A stretch of 54,541 nucleotides of DNA from DATCJU01 sp036562635 (GTDB lineage: Bacteria; Actinomycetota; Actinomycetes; Mycobacteriales; Pseudonocardiaceae): assembly GCA_036562635.1 (NCBI GenBank), contig DATCJU010000002.1, positions 1-54,541 on the forward strand. Reading direction: 5' to 3'. Positions within the stretch are counted from its first letter, which is position 1, and every line of letters starts with the position of its first letter. The notes under the pieces are model-generated. The model ran no database searches. It was not told the origin of the DNA and worked only from the letters and a program-made list of their open reading frames with translations. A program made the position numbers and the translations under genes. This document shows positions 51,549-54,541 of the stretch, one piece after another.

Positions 51549-52616
51549 TCAGCCGCCGGTGATGACCCGGACGGCGGCGTCCTTGGTCGCCTCGTCGACC
51601 TGCGGCACCTGGAAGCCGCGGGACCGGATGTGTGCGACGAGTTCGGGCTCCGGCGGCAGGTTGTGGGTGCGCAGGTAGTAGGCCACGGAGCCGGCCCAGA
51701 TCCAGGACCCGTCGGTGTGGTAGGTCATCGGCACCGCCTCGGGCCTGGCCGGATCCAGCAGGTCGGTGTCCAACATCCTGGCGGCCAGCACGACGGGGGC
51801 GCTCTCCAGGTAGTTCAAGATCCGGTCGCGCTCCCCCTCCGGAACCGGCGGGCGGTCGACCTCCGGCTGGCCGTCGGGCATCGCGTCGAACACCTTGGCC
51901 AGCCGCAGCTCGTTCGGCCCGGCCGGCTGCGCGGGCGTGCCCTCCGGCGGACTCGGCGGTTCCGGTGGCTGCTCCGCGGCGGACGGCGGCACCGGAGGTG
52001 GCGGCGGGGGCGGAGGCACCGGAGGTTGCGGCCCCGCCCCGGGACCCGGGGCAGGATGCGGCATCCCACCCGGGGGAGTCACGGGCGGCGGAGGCGCCGG
52101 TGGCCCACCGGCCGGCGCCGGACCCGGGTGGCCCGCGGCCGTCCCGCCGGGCGGGGTGGACGGCGGTGGCGGAGGTGCCCCGTGCAGTCCGACACGTTGC
52201 TGCCACCACGCCGGGACCCGGTCCGCGGCACGGGGGAAGAACTTCAGTTCGTCGGCGAACGCGATCGGCGGCGGCTGGTGCCGCCAGCGGGGTTCCTCGT
52301 CGTAGTTGGCGTCGAAGCTGTAGTGCGACGGCTGTTCCAGGCGGTAGACCGCGCTGATCCAGGTGCCCCGCCCCGGCTCGTACATGCTGGTGCGCAGCTG
52401 CCAGAACAGCTGCCCGACCTCGGGCAGCGGCGGCAGGGTGAGCATCGAGCCGTCCGGTGCGAACACGTGCACCTCGAACTCGATGTGCCGACCCGCGACA
52501 CGGTACTCGGCGTGCACGCGCTGCCACACCGGTGGCAGGAAGCGGTACAGCGTCCGCCCCAGGTGCATCACCAGCTGCTCACGGTCGTTCGGCCCCGTCG
52601 GTCCCGGCTGCCCCAT
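51549..52616 (-). CDS. Two-module protein with long Pro-rich linker, function unknown
   Basis: 355 residues. The N-terminal module (about 1-140) is conserved-looking: MHLGRTLYRFLPPVWQRVHA, FEVHVFAPDG, PGRGTWISAVYRLE, DELKFFPRAADRVPAWW. It resembles immunity-type proteins in outline, without a firm match. A Pro/Gly linker (about 145-235, with runs of up to eight Pro) follows. The C-terminal module (about 255-355; LDTDLLDPARPEAVPMTYHTDG, SVAYYLRTHN, VRVITGG) is separate. No signal peptide or catalytic motif. A toxin-immunity or regulator role is conjecture. Confidence 0.7.
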   Translation of the reverse strand: MGQPGPTGPNDREQLVMHLGRTLYRFLPPVWQRVHAEYRVAGRHIEFEVHVFAPDGSMLTLPPLPEVGQLFWQLRTSMYEPGRGTWISAVYRLEQPSHYSFDANYDEEPRWRHQPPPIAFADELKFFPRAADRVPAWWQQRVGLHGAPPPPPSTPPGGTAAGHPGPAPAGGPPAPPPPVTPPGGMPHPAPGPGAGPQPPVPPPPPPPPVPPSAAEQPPEPPSPPEGTPAQPAGPNELRLAKVFDAMPDGQPEVDRPPVPEGERDRILNYLESAPVVLAARMLDTDLLDPARPEAVPMTYHTDGSWIWAGSVAYYLRTHNLPPEPELVAHIRSRGFQVPQVDEATKDAAVRVITGG

Positions 52617-52945
52617 GACTCCATCCTGTCAAGACTCGTCACGCTCAGCCAACGCTGGGTCCGCTGCCGCACCGATCATTCGATCGATCAAGCGATCACT
52701 GCACCAGGCGTGATCCAGGCAACAACCTGGTGGTCCACGAGGACCCGCCTCTCGGGGGCCCGGGCCGTCAACGCAGGTGGGGACACCGAGGACGGCGGGG
52801 TTCGCCCCCACCCACGCCCGCTCGCGGGGTCGGGAACACCACGTTCGGGTCTCCACTGCCCGGAAGCGCAGAGTGGCCGACGTGCACTCCGTTCAGGTCA
52901 CGTCACAACATGACGTATTCAACCAGTAACGGTAAGTGATCTTCC
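52617..52945. other. Intergenic region with palindromes, no gene seen
   Basis: About 330 bases between the divergent Pro-linker gene and the 3' end of proS. A dyad ACGTCA-CAACA-TGACGT occurs at 52900-52916. The 52910-52950 part is AT-richer. Confidence 0.4.
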
Positions 52946-53081
52946 TTGAGGTTGCTGTCCGCCGACGACGAGACCGAGGCCGCCCGGCTGGTCCAGGGAC
53001 GGGCTGACCGTCGTCGAGGACGCCGGTGGGGACGTCCCGCCCGCGTTCCGGTTGTGGCGGCGCCAGGCCTCGGCTCAGTAG
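52946..53081 (+). pseudogene. Possible frameshifted small gene remnant
   Basis: From TTG 52946 the frame reads LLSADDETEAARLVQG, which looks like a real helix. Near 52995-53003 the sense changes frame and then reads LTVVEDAGGDVPPAFRLW to a TAG at 53079-53081. A one-base change could have broken one short gene. Evidence is composition only; no homologue recognised. It overlaps the proS stop by a few bases. Confidence 0.2.
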
Positions 53082-54514
53082 GCGCGACCGAAGATCACGC
53101 GCTTGCCGTAGCTGCTCGGCTGGCCGCAGAGCACGCACGCCCCGCTCTCCGCCGGTGCATCCAACGGGACGCACCGCGGGGTCGCGGCGGTCTCGGCCTT
53201 GATCTTGTCCTCGCAGTCGGCGTCACCGCAGTGGAAGGCCTTGGCCCATCCGGTCGCCACGGCGGAGGTGAAGCCGTCCCAGTCGTCGACCACGGTGGTG
53301 TGGCCGTCGCGGAACTCGGTGGCGCGCTGCAGCAGGTAGGCCTGGAACTCGTCGAGGATCTGCGGCAGCGTCTCGGGTGCGGTGGCGAGCGGGAGCTTCT
53401 CCTTGCCGTCGCCGAGCCGGCGGACCAGCGTGGCGGCCTCGGCCTCCAGGTCGCGCGGGCCGAGTTCCAGCCGGACCGGCACGCCTTGCAGCTCCCACTG
53501 GTTGAACTTGAAGCCGGGCGAGAGCTGCGTCCGGTCGTCGACGTGCGCCCGGATACCCACCTCGCGGAGACGTCCGGCGAGCTGGTGGGCGGCGGCGGCC
53601 ATCTGCTCCTGCTGCTCGCCACGCCCGATCGGGACGATCACGACCTGGTAGGGCGCGAGACGCGGCGGCAGCACCAGCCCCTTGTCGTCGCCGTGGGTCA
53701 TGATCACGCCGCCGAGCATGCGGGTGCTCATGCCCCACGAGGTGGTGTGGGCGTAGGCGAGCTCACCGCTGGCGGAGGTGTAGCGGATGTTGAAGGCGCG
53801 GGCGAAGTTCTCCCCCATGTAGTGCGACGTGCCGGCCTGCAGGGCCTTGCCGTCGCGCATCATCGCCTCGATGGTGAAGGTCTGGACGGCGCCCGCGAAG
53901 CGCTCACCGGGGGTCTTCTCGCCGGGCACCACCGGCATCGCGGCGATGTCGCGCGCGACCTCGGTATAGAAGTCGAGCGCCAGCATCACCTCGCGCACGG
54001 CGTCCTGCTGGTCGACGTGCGCGGTGTGGCCCTCCTGCCAGAGGAACTCGGTGGTCCGCAGGAACATGCGCGGACGCAGCTCCCAGCGCACGACGTTCGC
54101 CCACTGGTTGAGCAGCAGGGGGAGGTCGCGGTGGGAGCTGATCCACTTCGACATCATCTCGCCGATGATCGTTTCCGACGTCGGCCGGACGACGAGTGGC
54201 TCTTCGAGCTCCTTGCCACCCGCGTGCGTGACGACGGCGAGCTCCGGGGAGAAGCCCTCGACGTGCTCGGCCTCACGCTTCAGGTAGCTGTCGGGGATGA
54301 GCAGCGGGAAGTACGCGTTCTGGTGACCGGTGTCCTTGATGCGACGGTCCAACTCCGCCTGCAGGAGCTCCCAGATGCGGTAGCCGTAGGGGCGAATGAC
54401 CATGGTGCCCTTCGCCGGGCCACGGTCGACGAGCTCCGCCTTGACGACGACCTCGTTGTACCAGGCGGAGAAGTCCTCGCTCTGCGGGGTCACCCCACGC
54501 TCGCTGCGTCCCAC
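53075..54514 (-). CDS. proS: Prolyl-tRNA synthetase, archaeal/eukaryotic type
   Basis: 479 residues of the class IIa synthetase without the large insertion domain of the bacterial type. Motif 2 has RWELRPRMFLRTTEFLWQEGHTA, motif 3 TSWGMSTRMLGGVIMTHGD, and the anticodon-binding domain PYQVVIVPIG. The C-terminal zinc-type domain has C-x4-C (HCGDADCE) and C-x2-C (CVLCG), ending in Y. Actinomycetes usually carry the bacterial type, so this may be a second copy or a replacement. Start GTG 54514 with no ribosome site: TATACT lies eight bases before it. Confidence 0.93.
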   Translation of the reverse strand: MGRSERGVTPQSEDFSAWYNEVVVKAELVDRGPAKGTMVIRPYGYRIWELLQAELDRRIKDTGHQNAYFPLLIPDSYLKREAEHVEGFSPELAVVTHAGGKELEEPLVVRPTSETIIGEMMSKWISSHRDLPLLLNQWANVVRWELRPRMFLRTTEFLWQEGHTAHVDQQDAVREVMLALDFYTEVARDIAAMPVVPGEKTPGERFAGAVQTFTIEAMMRDGKALQAGTSHYMGENFARAFNIRYTSASGELAYAHTTSWGMSTRMLGGVIMTHGDDKGLVLPPRLAPYQVVIVPIGRGEQQEQMAAAAHQLAGRLREVGIRAHVDDRTQLSPGFKFNQWELQGVPVRLELGPRDLEAEAATLVRRLGDGKEKLPLATAPETLPQILDEFQAYLLQRATEFRDGHTTVVDDWDGFTSAVATGWAKAFHCGDADCEDKIKAETAATPRCVPLDAPAESGACVLCGQPSSYGKRVIFGRAY

Positions 54515-54522
54515 GGCGGGGC

Positions 54523-54528
54523 AGTATA
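54523..54528 (-). promoter_or_regulatory. -10 element of leaderless proS
   Basis: Perfect TATACT on the minus strand, eight bases before the GTG. The -35 would lie at or just beyond the window end. Confidence 0.6.
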
Positions 54529-54541
54529 CCCAGGGAGATCG

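Overview
The window is very GC-rich, uses many GTG starts, and has gene content typical of an actinomycete. Supporting signs are the actinobacterial aspartokinase, the regulatory-domain form of LeuA, a TadA-associated protein next to TadA, an EspG/WXG100-like cassette, a sortase-E style LAxTG surface protein and a small SRP RNA next to dnaX. The gene set looks most like the order Pseudonocardiales, but that is inference. No phage, insertion sequence or CRISPR array was seen.

Layout. 1-5.4 kb: 5' part of aspartokinase (-), a PIG-V-like mannosyltransferase, a nitroreductase, a small YggT-like membrane protein (-), then leuA behind a Leu-rich leader peptide and attenuator-like hairpin. 5.7-11.6 kb: a complete peptide/nickel-type ABC importer (dppABCDF order, -). 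11.6-17.7 kb: DNA maintenance genes (uridine-kinase-like NTPase, recR, ybaB, dnaX, SRP RNA, all -) around an S9 peptidase (+). 17.9-19.5 kb: two cell-wall hydrolases. 19.7-22.2 kb: tRNA-Ser(GGA), a strong terminator and a membrane-anchored NACHT NTPase. 22.4-30.2 kb: a secreted unknown, a LysR/FAD-oxidase divergent pair, a large secreted nuclease and an MFS exporter. 30.3-31.9 kb: tRNA-Ser(CGA), CsbD, TadA and its partner. 32.0-37.8 kb: M20 amidohydrolase, tyrA, an exported fibronectin-III-like protein and an atypical thiolase. 37.9-39.9 kb: a type VII secretion substrate/chaperone cassette. 39.9-44.2 kb: glycolipid-binding-domain protein, thioester LAxTG adhesin, a small protein, a SUFU-like protein, tRNA-Arg(ACG) and tRNA-Ser(GCT). 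44.9-54.5 kb: acetoacetyl-CoA synthetase, an MMPL transporter, a DLH-like protein lacking its nucleophile, hisC, a proline-linker protein and an archaeal/eukaryotic-type prolyl-tRNA synthetase.

Most of the window is conserved chromosome. The parts most worth a second look are these: the EspG cassette, which contains three unlisted ~30-codon ORFs joined to their neighbours by 4-base stop/start overlaps; the membrane NACHT ATPase beside a tRNA; the leaderless leu leader/attenuator; a thiolase and a dienelactone-hydrolase-like protein that have lost catalytic residues; and a recurring TANNNT-N6-8-(A/G)TG promoter arrangement that predicts many leaderless mRNAs.

The window cuts off the 3' end of aspartokinase on the left and the region just upstream of proS on the right. 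Annotation rests on reading motifs by eye; no database search or folding program was run.
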